Shown here: in pieces, positions 25,801 to 33,068 of the stretch
How positions within the stretch are numbered: the stretch's first letter is position 1
How the letters are laid out: each line of letters begins with the position of its first letter
Assembly (NCBI RefSeq): GCF_003325375.1
Contig: NZ_CP030862.1
Coordinates: 5,461,501 to 5,525,500, forward strand
Direction of reading: 5' to 3'
DNA length: 64,000 nucleotides
DNA from: Streptomyces globosus
Lineage (GTDB): Bacteria > Actinomycetota > Actinomycetes > Streptomycetales > Streptomycetaceae
Notes under the pieces: generated by a model
Database searches by the model: none
Told to the model about the DNA's origin: nothing
What the model saw: only the letters and a program-made list of their open reading frames with translations
Position numbers and translations under genes: made by a program

Positions 25801-26078
25801 TCGGCGCGGTCGCCGCAGGCGGCCACGTCCTGGCGGCCCGCTCGGCCGGCGGCCACCTCGGCGCGGAACTCGGCGAGGGCCGCCCCTGGGAACGCTCCCC
25901 CCTGCTCTTCGTGGGCGACCCCTCGGCGGCGGTCACGGGCAACGGCACCACGGTCAACCTGGCGGTGATGGGCCTGGACGCCCGCCTGTACGCGACGTCC
26001 TCCCCGGACACCCCGAAGGCGTACCTGACCCCCTGGCAGCCGATAGGCCCGAGCAACACGGGACAGGCGCAGCCGTAG
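22818..26078 (+). CDS. Membrane-anchored PIG-L family deacetylase with disordered N-terminus and lectin-like tail
   Basis: This 1086-residue protein begins with ~385 residues of low-complexity Pro/Ala/Gly/His sequence (predicted cytoplasmic), followed by one membrane segment (about 391-408, AIGFCAAVTAGTMLLL). The PIG-L domain (about 440-700) has the zinc motif AHPDDD near residue 449 and a second ligand region DHQDHF near 640; such enzymes remove N-acetyl groups from sugars. The last ~350 residues contain repeated W-rich blades (GLWAFQVLDGQVALWHRAG, AYVRDGGHTLRGREQR) like a PLL-type beta-propeller. The catalytic part would lie outside the cell and could trim surface or wall polysaccharide. 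AGAGGA precedes the ATG; the real start could lie further downstream, since the N-terminal region is not conserved-looking. Confidence 0.78.
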   Translation: MPDHHPGPGRRPAGGAASAGAGAWAAEEAAEVGTRTGTRVTDATAPGADAADAAGSGTVEAAGRHTPPPGQPVPAPVPRQSPRPHPDPSPDGSRTLPPHAGSQPGQPASVHPGPYAHAGPRPAGSRPQPLRAESHPQPQPQPQPQPPTSPHPHAAPAPGHPRPHPIPGPRPEGGRGLPPQAAPQRGPEAQPPTAPCPHADPYGAPGPEGARPHPDAGGARDRLLPGQAPARVPGQAPGREAAGLPGRFAPTVGRPDAQSLATAPSGPGHQQDISSTTDIPSQWVPSPEHGYGAPDDAFGSGAAAHTGDATADGEGAAPAEAGGRPGIPVQRDGRAVHGPRRPATPAAAATTAPGASTAATPDAHAHAHAHEQAEAHAHAQAATTRRVARRAVKAIGFCAAVTAGTMLLLRGNEALTGLATAPAAPSAAKAPAVPAAAPDPGRVVQIVAHPDDDLYFMNPELRHSLSAGTGHSITSVYLTSGEADGVNAGAAGRASARPDKRAYAEARQNGIRAAYAKMATGDRTSAWRRTSVPTRGGGRAEVDVLVARPEVHLVWLQLREAGTVHAEAPDSLRGLWDGKAPRLESVLASGSPVTEPYAYSRDDLVRTLAGILDRYRPTTVRIQDPTPGRTPATGRFTDHQDHFYGARFAQAALAAYAAEVKGRPHFAVQNYLGYSNGSLPGTLDPQTSADKLDIMDVYAWVDRENHCGSSAGCGDLKVADHPAGNNWTSTINHARGSGTSWLASDRQHGLWAFQVLDGQVALWHRAGPIGPWSGPHLLPGTGMDPGVSTVTLPDGRIAAFATRTTLGEQPSDYRREVVYAVQRAPGAREFGAWQSLGTPEASDADRTSDISAPAVSADGTGRLAAYVRDGGHTLRGREQRADGTWGPWEAHGGAGLLGTPVAAADAAGRRMVFAATAASVTAWAQPAPGAPLGPATPTGLPQTALPLTADAREGGVRLWLRKPGSGDVRTALATTTPDGTPAVRGLTDLGGLQGFGAVAAGGHVLAARSAGGHLGAELGEGRPWERSPLLFVGDPSAAVTGNGTTVNLAVMGLDARLYATSSPDTPKAYLTPWQPIGPSNTGQAQP
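23229..23257 (+). repeat. CCCCAG hexanucleotide repeat (Gln-Pro tract)
   Basis: About five tandem CCCCAG units inside the disordered N-terminus of the deacetylase encode alternating Gln and Pro. A tract like this can change length by slippage in steps of two residues without breaking the frame. Confidence 0.75.
23903..23960 (+). repeat. GCCCAC repeat (His-Ala tract)
   Basis: Two runs of GCCCAC units separated by GAGCAGGCCGAA encode two alternating Ala-His tracts (seven His in all) shortly before the membrane segment of the deacetylase. Such tracts can bind metals such as Ni, Zn or Cu; that is inference. Confidence 0.75.
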
Positions 26079-26167
26079 CTCCCGCGCCCCGGCGGCGGGT
26101 GCCGTTGTCAGCGGGCCCGCGTACTTTTCGGTTGGCCGCCCAGGCGGGCGGCGAGAAGGGGTGGGGC

Positions 26168-26893
26168 ATGGAATGGGTTGCAGACCCGCGGCTGGCGGCG
26201 GGGCCCGAGGCCGCCTGGTTCCTGGAGGCGGTGTTCGCACCCGGTACGCAGATGGGGACGGTGTACGACGATCCGACGACGCCCGTCGTCGTGACACGGA
26301 TCGAGGAAGTGGCCTCCCTGCGGGTTCCCAGCGGCCGGCTGGTCGTCGATGCGCCCTGGGACGACGACGACATGTGGGCGTACGAACAGGGGCAGCCGAC
26401 GCGACCCCCGCGCGAGCTGGCGGTGCGCATTCCTCCGGGCAGCTACCGCATGGAGATCGCCTGGACTGCGGGCCCGTACGAGTTCATGGGCGAGCAGTGC
26501 GACGGCGTCGACGTCGCCGCGACCCGCCTGTGCATCAGCGACGAGCCCGTGGCCGGGTGGGAAATGGCCCTCGGCGTCGGCGAGGACGTCGATGAGCTGA
26601 AGCCGGGGGACATGATCGGCTTCTGTGCCGATGCCAATGTCGGCTGCTTCGCAGACGCGGGTGCGTGGACGACTCTGTGCAAGCCGTTCCGCACGTTCGT
26701 GAACGGCCACTGGGGCTTGCACGACACCGAAGAACTCCCCGGCTGGTGCAACCGGGTGCGCGACGAGTCGCAGCAGGCCGACCTGGTCACGTTCGGGGTC
26801 GAAATCCGCGGCGTCGTCTGGCTGGGCCGCACCAGGACCGGCGACGTGGCCTCCATCGTGGTCGCCAGCGGCGTGATCGACTCCGGGGCCTGA
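26168..26893 (+). CDS. DUF4241 domain protein
   Basis: This 241-residue protein is soluble, without signal peptide. The family pattern is visible in the centre: PPGSYRMEIAW near residue 95, then the two acidic-cysteine motifs FCADANVGCFADAG. The function of DUF4241 proteins is unknown; some are encoded near polymorphic toxins, which is not the direct context here. The ATG at 26168 follows GAGAAGGGG. The gene is followed by a strong terminator shared with glnA2. Confidence 0.72.
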   Translation: MEWVADPRLAAGPEAAWFLEAVFAPGTQMGTVYDDPTTPVVVTRIEEVASLRVPSGRLVVDAPWDDDDMWAYEQGQPTRPPRELAVRIPPGSYRMEIAWTAGPYEFMGEQCDGVDVAATRLCISDEPVAGWEMALGVGEDVDELKPGDMIGFCADANVGCFADAGAWTTLCKPFRTFVNGHWGLHDTEELPGWCNRVRDESQQADLVTFGVEIRGVVWLGRTRTGDVASIVVASGVIDSGA

Positions 26894-26897
26894 ACGG

Positions 26898-26932
26898 CCG
26901 AGGGCCGACGCTGCGCAGACGTCGGCCCTCGG
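26898..26932. terminator. Bidirectional terminator between the DUF4241 gene and glnA2
   Basis: Perfect 13-bp arms CCGAGGGCCGACG (26898-26910) and CGTCGGCCCTCGG (26920-26932) enclose a 9-base loop. It lies 5 bases after the plus-strand stop and 29 bases before the end of the minus-strand gene, so it can end both transcripts. Confidence 0.85.
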
Positions 26933-26961
26933 TGCCGGGCGGGGCGCCCGCCGCGTTCGGG

Positions 26962-28323
26962 CTACAGCACCGGCAGGTTCTTGCGGAGCTCGAAGGCCGT
27001 GACCTCGCTGCGGTACTCCTCCCACTCCTGCTTCTTGTTGCGCAGGAAGAAGTCGAAGACGTGCTCGCCCAGGGTTTCGGCGACCAGTTCGCTGCGTTCC
27101 ATCAGGGAGATCGCCTCGCCCAGGTTCTGCGGGAGCGGCTCGATGCCCATCGCGCGGCGCTCCGAGTCCGACAGGGCCCAGACGTCGTCGTCGGCGCCGG
27201 CCGGGAGTTCGTAGCCCTCCTCGATGCCCTTCAGGCCCGCCGCCAGCAGGACCGCGTACGTCAGGTACGGGTTGGCGCCCGAGTCGATGGAGCGGACCTC
27301 GATGCGCGAGGAGCCCATCTTGCCCGGCTTGTACATCGGGACGCGGATCAGCGCCGAGCGGTTGTTGTGCCCCCAGCAGATGTACGAGGGGGCCTCGCCG
27401 CCGGACCCGGCCGTGCGGGTGGAGCCGCCCCAGATGCGCTTGTACGAGTTCACCCACTGGTTCGTGACCGCCGAGGTCTCCGCCGCGTGCCGGAGCAGGC
27501 CCGCGATGAAGGAGCGGCCGACCTTCGAGAGCTGGTACTCGGCGCCGGACTCGTAGAAGGCGTTGCGGTCGCCCTCGAAGAGCGACAGGTGGGTGTGCAT
27601 GCCGGAGCCGGGGTACTCGGAGAACGGCTTCGGCATGAAGGTGGCCTGCACGCCCTGCTCCAGCGCGACCTGCTTCATGACCAGGCGGAACGTCATGATG
27701 TTGTCGGCGGTGGACAGCGCGTCGGCATAGCGCAGGTCGATCTCCTGCTGGCCGGGGGCGCCCTCGTGGTGGCTGAACTCGACGGAGATGCCCATCGATT
27801 CGAGCATGGTGATCGCCTGCCGGCGGAAGTCCATGCCGACGTTCTGCGGGGTGTGGTCGAAGTAGCCGGAGTTGTCCGCGGGCACGGGACGGGAGCCGTC
27901 CAGCGGCTTGTCCTTCAGCAGGAAGAACTCGATCTCCGGGTGGGTGTAGAAGGTGAAGCCCAGGTCGGAGGTCTTGGCGAGGATCCGCTTGAGGACGAAG
28001 CGGGGGTCCGCGAAGGACGGCGACCCGTCCGGCATGAGGATGTCGCAGAACATCCGGGCCGTCCCGGGGGCCTCCGCGCGCCAGGGCAGTATCTGGAAGG
28101 TGCCCGGGTCCGGCTTGGCGATCATGTCGGATTCGTAGACCCGCGCGAAGCCCTCGATGGCCGAGCCGTCGAAGCCGATGCCCTCGTCGAAGGCCTGCTC
28201 CAGCTCGGCCGGCGCCACCGCGACGGACTTGAGGAAGCCCAGCACGTCGGTGAACCACAGGCGCACGAAGCGGATGTCGCGCTCCTCGAGCGTCCGGAGG
28301 ACGAATTCCTGCTGCTTGTCCAT
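26962..28323 (-). CDS. glnA2: Type I glutamine synthetase family enzyme, GlnA2-type
   Basis: This 453-residue protein has the beta-grasp N-terminus and the catalytic domain with ATP and metal motifs: FTFYTHPEIEFFLL, EFSHHEGAPGQQEIDLRYAD, KPFSEYPGSGMHTHLSLF and the NRSALIRVPMYKPGKMGSSRIEVR block. It lacks the C-terminal insert and adenylylation Tyr of the main GlnA, ending in ELRKNLPVL, so it is probably not a GlnE target. In S. coelicolor the GlnA2 orthologue acts as a gamma-glutamylpolyamine synthetase; whether this enzyme makes glutamine or glutamylates polyamines cannot be told by eye. It is transcribed alone from ATG 28323, divergent from the secreted-protein operon. Confidence 0.9.
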   Translation of the reverse strand: MDKQQEFVLRTLEERDIRFVRLWFTDVLGFLKSVAVAPAELEQAFDEGIGFDGSAIEGFARVYESDMIAKPDPGTFQILPWRAEAPGTARMFCDILMPDGSPSFADPRFVLKRILAKTSDLGFTFYTHPEIEFFLLKDKPLDGSRPVPADNSGYFDHTPQNVGMDFRRQAITMLESMGISVEFSHHEGAPGQQEIDLRYADALSTADNIMTFRLVMKQVALEQGVQATFMPKPFSEYPGSGMHTHLSLFEGDRNAFYESGAEYQLSKVGRSFIAGLLRHAAETSAVTNQWVNSYKRIWGGSTRTAGSGGEAPSYICWGHNNRSALIRVPMYKPGKMGSSRIEVRSIDSGANPYLTYAVLLAAGLKGIEEGYELPAGADDDVWALSDSERRAMGIEPLPQNLGEAISLMERSELVAETLGEHVFDFFLRNKKQEWEEYRSEVTAFELRKNLPVL

Positions 28324-28496
28324 GCCTTCATCCTCGCAGTTCAGACGGCCTGTGCACCACCGCCGTCAGGGGTGGGCGCGGGGGCGGGCGGACCCAGTAT
28401 CGCCAGCCGCGGTTTCCGCCACATTACGCACCATCGAAACCTCGTGGCACCCCTGCACTGACCGCCGGGGTGTCCTGGCCACTACCATCTGCCGCC

Positions 28497-28910
28497 ATGG
28501 GGGGCCGGGAGGACATACGGAGGGGGCGCGGCGCGGGCCGCCCGCCCCGGCGTGCCGTGTTCGCGGTGGCCCTGTCGGTGCTGCTCGGGGCGTTGCTGCT
28601 GTGCGTGCGCCCCGGCGAGCCGCCGCACGCCGCGCCGGTCTCCGCCGCCGCCCCGGCGACCCCTGCCGCCGCCGGCGCCGCGCTCCCCGGACCCCCGCAC
28701 GCCGTGTGCGCGGATCCGGGGCACAGGCCCGGCTGCTCCCCGTTCTCGCAGGTCACCCCCGGTGTCCTGCCCGCCCCGCCGCCCGCGCTCCCCGTCACCC
28801 CGGGGGCCGCGGATCCGGCCTGGCACGCCGCCGCAGGGCGCGGGGCCCGCCCGTACGACGCCCCGGCCCGGGCACCCGACCTCCACGCTCTCCAAGTGCT
28901 GCGGACCTGA
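28497..28910 (+). CDS. Small exported Pro/Ala-rich protein, first gene of the DUF3105/DUF305 operon
   Basis: This 137-residue protein has an N-terminal basic stretch, a membrane/signal segment (about residues 20-38, AVFAVALSVLLGALLLCV) and a Pro/Ala-rich tail with two Cys (VCADPGHRPGC). No known domain. A -10-like TACCAT lies 8 bases before the ATG, with TGACCG 18 bases upstream, so it may be leaderless. It lies 84 bases before the DUF3105 gene in the same direction. Confidence 0.6.
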   Translation: MGGREDIRRGRGAGRPPRRAVFAVALSVLLGALLLCVRPGEPPHAAPVSAAAPATPAAAGAALPGPPHAVCADPGHRPGCSPFSQVTPGVLPAPPPALPVTPGAADPAWHAAAGRGARPYDAPARAPDLHALQVLRT

Positions 28911-28994
28911 CGGACCCCGGCGCGCCGCGGCCGACGGACGCCCCGCGCCCCCGCCGGACCCACCCCCACCCCGCTCACGAAGGAATCAGGTCAC

Positions 28995-29660
28995 ATGGCC
29001 GGCACCAACCCGACCCCCAACCCCTCCCGCCAGGCGCGCATAGCCGAGATGCGCCGCGCCGAACGCGCCCGCGAGCGCCGCAACAAGATCCTCGCGATCT
29101 CGGTGTCGACGGCGCTCGTCGCGGGCCTCGTCGGCTTCGGCGCCTGGGTGCTGCTGCAGCAGAAGGCCGAGGAGAAGGCGGCGGCCCGCGAGGCCGAGAC
29201 CGCCCGCACCACCCCCGTGGCAGCCGAGCAGTCCTGGGACGCGAAGTCGCTGGGCCGCAACCACGTCGAGACGCCCGTCTCGTACCCGATGAACCCGCCG
29301 GTCGGCGGGGACCACCACCCGCGCTGGATGAACTGCAACGGCGACGTCTACAAGGAGCCCGTGCCGCGTGAGAACGCCGTGCACTCCCTGGAGCACGGCG
29401 CGGTGTGGGTGACGTACAACGACAAGGCGTCCGCGGCGGACGTCGCCGAGCTCTCCCGCACGGTGGAGAAGACCCCGTACTCGCTGATGAGCCCGGTCGC
29501 CGACCAGTCCGGGGCCATCATGCTGAGCGCATGGGGCAAGCAGGTCACCGTCGACAGCGCCTCCGACCCGCGCGTGAAGCAGTTCTTCACCAAGTACGTG
29601 CAGGGCCCGCAGACGCCCGAGCCGGGCGCGGCCTGCACGATGGGGGTGGCCGGCAAGTGA
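28995..29660 (+). CDS. DUF3105 membrane-anchored extracytoplasmic protein
   Basis: In this 221-residue protein, a basic N-terminus and one membrane segment (about 36-54, ILAISVSTALVAGLVGFGAW) anchor a DUF3105 domain outside the cell. The domain carries the family's conserved His-rich motifs: GGDHHPRWMNC near residue 99 and VHSLEHGAVWVTY near 125. These His could bind metal. It shares a 4-base overlap (GTGA) with the following DUF305 gene, so the two proteins are made together. AAGGA before the ATG acts as ribosome-binding site. Confidence 0.85.
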   Translation: MAGTNPTPNPSRQARIAEMRRAERARERRNKILAISVSTALVAGLVGFGAWVLLQQKAEEKAAAREAETARTTPVAAEQSWDAKSLGRNHVETPVSYPMNPPVGGDHHPRWMNCNGDVYKEPVPRENAVHSLEHGAVWVTYNDKASAADVAELSRTVEKTPYSLMSPVADQSGAIMLSAWGKQVTVDSASDPRVKQFFTKYVQGPQTPEPGAACTMGVAGK

Positions 29661-30370
29661 GGCGTACGTACCGGGCGGCCGGCTCCGCGGTGCTGCTCGC
29701 CCTGCTCTTCGCGGTGGCGGCCACGGTCGCCGCCGCGAGCGGCGGGCGCACCGCCGGAGCCGCCGCCCGTACACCCGCCCTGTACTCGCCGGACGCGGGC
29801 TTCGCCCGGGACATGGCGGTGCACCACCAGCAGGCGGTGGAGATGTCGTTCCTGGTGCGGGACCGCACGCAGGACGAGGCGGTGCGCAGCCTCGCCTACG
29901 ACATCGCCAACACGCAGGCGAACCAGCGCGGCATGCTGCTGGGCTGGCTGGACCTGTGGGGGCTGCCGAAGGTGCTGGCGGGCGAGCCGCCGATGTCCTG
30001 GATGGCCCCCGCCTCCGCCTCCGCCCCCGCCTCCGCATCCGCCCCCGCCTCCGCCGGCGGCAGCGGCGCTCACGGCGGCCACGCCGTGGACGGCGTCCCG
30101 GCCAAGCCGGGCGCGCTGATGCCCGGCATGGCCACCAAGGAGGAGATCGCCGCGCTGGGCGCCGCGCAGGGGCGGGACGCGGAGGTGTTGTTCCTCCAGC
30201 TGATGACCGACCACCACAAGGGCGGTGTGGCGATGGCCCGCGGCTGCGCCGTGCAGTGCGCGACGCCGGCCGAGCGGGCGCTGGCGCAGGGCATGGTCGA
30301 GGCCCAGCAGTCCGAGCTGACGCTGATGGCGGACATGCTCCGGGCCCGCGGGGCTGCGCCGCGCGGGTGA
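29657..30370 (+). CDS. DUF305 family exported protein
   Basis: In this 237-residue protein, a signal peptide (about residues 1-30) precedes a DUF305 four-helix domain whose two halves carry the family motifs DMAVHHQQAVEMS and LMTDHHKGGVAMA. Between them lies an Ala/Ser/Pro repeat (encoded by GCCTCC/GCCCCC units at ~30005-30060) and the segment HGGHAVDG. DUF305 proteins are ferritin-like and often tied to copper handling; paired with DUF3105 here, the operon may serve metal homeostasis at the cell surface. The start is GTG 29657 overlapping the previous stop. Confidence 0.87.
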   Translation: MRRTYRAAGSAVLLALLFAVAATVAAASGGRTAGAAARTPALYSPDAGFARDMAVHHQQAVEMSFLVRDRTQDEAVRSLAYDIANTQANQRGMLLGWLDLWGLPKVLAGEPPMSWMAPASASAPASASAPASAGGSGAHGGHAVDGVPAKPGALMPGMATKEEIAALGAAQGRDAEVLFLQLMTDHHKGGVAMARGCAVQCATPAERALAQGMVEAQQSELTLMADMLRARGAAPRG

Positions 30371-30450
30371 CGGGGCGCGCCCGTACGGTGGGTGGGAGGG
30401 CGCCACGTGCGGCCCTCCGACCCACCGGCCGGCCCCGCCGGGGCTCCGTG

Positions 30451-30471
30451 GCGGGCGCGCGGCGCGCCCGC
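30451..30471. terminator. GC-rich palindrome after the DUF305 operon
   Basis: GCGGGCGCGC and GCGCGCCCGC flank a single G, making a 9-bp stem with a 3-base loop. It lies between the DUF305 stop and the CBS gene and probably ends the operon. No T-tract follows. Confidence 0.5.
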
Positions 30472-30509
30472 GCCGGCCGTCGTAACGGCATGCTCAGGAG
30501 GTTGACGCC

Positions 30510-30929
30510 ATGACCACCGCGGCAGACATCATGCACCCCGGGGCCCAGTGGATCCCGGCGACGGAGACCCTGGACCGGGCCGCCGAGCTCATGCGCCGGC
30601 TGAACGTGGGCGCGCTGCCCGTCAGCGACGCGGACGAGCGGCTGTGCGGCATCGTCACCGACCGCGACATCGTCGTGAAGTGCGTGGCGATCGGCCACGA
30701 CCCGGCCCAGGTGACCTGCGGCGACCTGTGCGAGGGCACGCCCCGCTGGATCGCGGCGGACGCGGACGTCTCCGCCGTCCTGGACGAGATGGAGTCCCAC
30801 CAGATCAAGCGCCTGCCGGTCATCGAGAACAAGCGCCTCGTCGGCATGATCAGCGAGGCGGACCTGGCGCAGCACCTGCCGGACGAGCAGCTCGCGGGCT
30901 TCGTCGAGAAGGTCTACGCCCGCCGCTGA
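30510..30929 (+). CDS. Two-CBS-domain protein
   Basis: This 139-residue protein consists only of a CBS pair: the first covers residues 5-60 (ADIMHPGAQWIPATETLDRA, LCGIVTDRDIVVK), the second 75-132 (DVSAVLDEMESHQIKRLPVI, LVGMISEADLAQHL). CBS pairs bind adenosine nucleotides and sense energy state; the partner protein is unknown. A strong AGGAGG lies 11 bases before the ATG. Its last 16 bases overlap the end of the convergent hydrolase gene. Confidence 0.9.
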   Translation: MTTAADIMHPGAQWIPATETLDRAAELMRRLNVGALPVSDADERLCGIVTDRDIVVKCVAIGHDPAQVTCGDLCEGTPRWIAADADVSAVLDEMESHQIKRLPVIENKRLVGMISEADLAQHLPDEQLAGFVEKVYARR

Positions 30930-31810
30930 CCGGCGGGGGCGCCGAGGACGGCCCGGGCCACCTGCTCCGGCCGGTCCAGCATGACCAGGTGGCCCGCGGG
31001 CTCGGCGGCCTCGAAGCGGGCGCCGAGTTCGGCGGCGAGCGCCTGCTGCCGGGCGAGCCAGCGGGCCGCGGCCCGGCTCCCGGAGCCGTCGTCGCCGGCG
31101 AGGACCGTCGTCGGGGCGGCCAGCGGGTGCCGGGCGCGCAGCGCGAGGACCTCGGCGGCCATGTCCGGGTAGCGGGAGTTCTCCAGCAGCGCCCCCCGCC
31201 AGACCCGGCCGGTGCGGTAGCAGCGGCGTACGAGGTCCCGGGGCGCGGGGTCGGCGCCGCCGGTCCGGGAGAGGCGTACGGCGGCCCGGCGGGCGGCGGG
31301 GCCGAGCGCGGCTGGCAGCCCGGCGGCGGTGAGGGCGCGGCCCGCGGCGCGGGCGGCACCGGTGCGCAGGGCGGAGGGCAGGAGGGTGCGGGGGTGTTCC
31401 TCGACGCTGCCGTCGAGGAGGACCAGGGCGGCGGTGCGCCGCGGGTACAGGCGGGCGAAGGCCTCGGCGTGGAAGGCGGCGAGGGAGTGCCCGGCGACGG
31501 TGGCGGGGGTGCCGGCCAGGCCGAGGGCGTCCAGCAGCCCGGCCATGCGGCGGGCTTCGCCGGCGGCGGTGGGCGGGGCGGTCGCGGGGCCGCTCAGCCC
31601 GTGGCCGGGGCGGTCGAAGCGGATGGCGGTGCGGCCTGCGGCGGCGAGCAGCGCGGCGACCGGATCCCAGTCGAACCAGGCCATGGCGAGCCCGGCGCTC
31701 AGCACGACGGGCGGCCCGGTGCCGTCGACGACGACGTGCAGTGCGGTGCCGTCGACGCGGACGAAGCGGTGCTCGCGCGTCCCGTACGTCTCGTGCGCCT
31801 CGGACGTCAC
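30914..31810 (-). CDS. Alpha/beta hydrolase
   Basis: This 298-residue protein from GTG 31810 has an N-terminal strand pair with oxyanion segment SAGLAMAWFDW, the nucleophile elbow GHSLA (about residue 107), and a C-terminal AGHLVMLDRPEQVAR that supplies the catalytic His. The substrate is unknown. Its start overlaps the stop of the DUF998 gene (GTGA), so a membrane protein and a soluble hydrolase are co-translated. Confidence 0.87.
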   Translation of the reverse strand: MTSEAHETYGTREHRFVRVDGTALHVVVDGTGPPVVLSAGLAMAWFDWDPVAALLAAAGRTAIRFDRPGHGLSGPATAPPTAAGEARRMAGLLDALGLAGTPATVAGHSLAAFHAEAFARLYPRRTAALVLLDGSVEEHPRTLLPSALRTGAARAAGRALTAAGLPAALGPAARRAAVRLSRTGGADPAPRDLVRRCYRTGRVWRGALLENSRYPDMAAEVLALRARHPLAAPTTVLAGDDGSGSRAAARWLARQQALAAELGARFEAAEPAGHLVMLDRPEQVARAVLGAPAGQRRA

Positions 31811-32721
31811 GTACGCCGCTCCTTGTGCACCGACCAGGCCAGCAGGCCGAGCCACAGCGCGACGAGGAGGACCTGGAGGCGCTGCCCGGCGCCGAGGGCC
31901 CAGGTGCCGCGGCCGGCGGTGAACATCGCTATGGCGGCCAGCGTCCAGACGGTGGCGATCAGCTCCAGGACGACGAGGGCGGGGCCGTGGGCGGCGAGGG
32001 GGGCGAGGATGCCGTAGCGGCGGGCGGCGACGGTGAGGGCGATGATGCCGACGAGGGCGCCGGTCATGGCGAGGCTGCTGCTGACGGCGTGGGCCTGGTG
32101 CGTGGCGGGGACGAGCCCGGCGGTCTCGCGGGCGGCGCACACCGGGTCGGCGGTGGGCGTGCAGCTCAGCGGCAGCCAGGCGTCGGCGGCGGTCGCCGCG
32201 CCGAAGAGGGTGACACCGGCCCAGCCCGTGACGGACCAGAAGCGGCGGGACTCGGGGTGGCTGCGCAGCCGGAGGAGGGCGAGCAGGCCGCCGGTGAAGG
32301 CGAGGACGCCCGCGGTGAAGTCGGTGGCGCGGAAGAGGCCGCCGAGCGGCTGGTCCTGGGCGGCGAGCTCGCTGACGTACGTCTCGATGGGGTTGAGGCC
32401 GGTGGAGAGCACCACCTCCAGCACCCAGGCCGTGTACGCGGCCGCGCCGAGGCCGACGAGGAGGGCGACGAGCCAGGTGCGGCCCGACCGGGCCGACCCG
32501 GCCGCGGGGCTCCCGGGCGTCGCGGGGGCGGCCGGCGCCGCGGCGGGCTCCAGCGGCCGCGCAGGGCCGGAGCGGCCCGTCTGGCCTGCCTGGCCTGCCT
32601 GGCCTGCCTGATGCGCGTGCCCTGTGCGTGCCGTGTGCCGTGTGTGGCCCGCGCGCCACGTGTGGGTCGTGCGCTCCGCGCGCCGGTCATGGTTCGTACG
32701 CTTTTCAGCCCGTATCGCCAT
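31807..32721 (-). CDS. DUF998 family membrane protein
   Basis: In this 304-residue protein, the first ~80 residues are polar and low-complexity, including a short QAG repeat. They are followed by about six membrane segments typical of DUF998 (LVALLVGLGAAAYTAWVLEV, VLAFTGGLLALLRL, VTLFGAATAADAWLPL, MTGALVGIIALTVAARRYG and others). The conserved TDFTAGVLAFTGG and SLAMTGALVG lie in these helices. The start is ATG 32721; later starts are possible because the N-terminus is not conserved-looking. Role unknown. Confidence 0.78.
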   Translation of the reverse strand: MAIRAEKRTNHDRRAERTTHTWRAGHTRHTARTGHAHQAGQAGQAGQTGRSGPARPLEPAAAPAAPATPGSPAAGSARSGRTWLVALLVGLGAAAYTAWVLEVVLSTGLNPIETYVSELAAQDQPLGGLFRATDFTAGVLAFTGGLLALLRLRSHPESRRFWSVTGWAGVTLFGAATAADAWLPLSCTPTADPVCAARETAGLVPATHQAHAVSSSLAMTGALVGIIALTVAARRYGILAPLAAHGPALVVLELIATVWTLAAIAMFTAGRGTWALGAGQRLQVLLVALWLGLLAWSVHKERRT

Positions 32722-33068
32722 GTCTACATCATCCTCAAGACTGCGGTCCCCGTAATCTGCGCGGATGCCGGCCCGGGTACGGGCGCGCCGGGATCCGCTC
32801 CCCGCCGCACTCCCCCGGCCACCCGTCGGCGCCGCTGCGGCGGCAGCCGCCGCGCTGGTCGTGCGCGTCGCCGCCGTGCAGGTGCCGTGTCCCTTTGGGG
32901 GTGGCTCCACGGCCTGGAAGACGTGCGGCGGGGCGAATGCGTTGCCTGCGGTCCGAGTGCGGCGGGCCACACCGCCCCGCCCCGCGGGGAACTCGTTTGG
33001 CGGGCATCCCGCCCCATGGCAGTCTTTCGGATCATCAGACCGCATGACGCGAGGACAACCCCCACTCC
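32722..33068. other. Divergent intergenic region without a supported gene
   Basis: The stretch separates the DUF998 gene (minus) from the DUF4190 gene (plus). The open frames here are compositional; none has a ribosome-binding site or recognisable protein. It probably contains the promoters of both neighbours. Confidence 0.3.

Noticed and set aside
22607..26167. A plus-strand frame covering the deacetylase gene and joining the DUF4241 gene
   Set aside because: It is out of frame with the PIG-L motifs; only the end from 26168 is protein-like.
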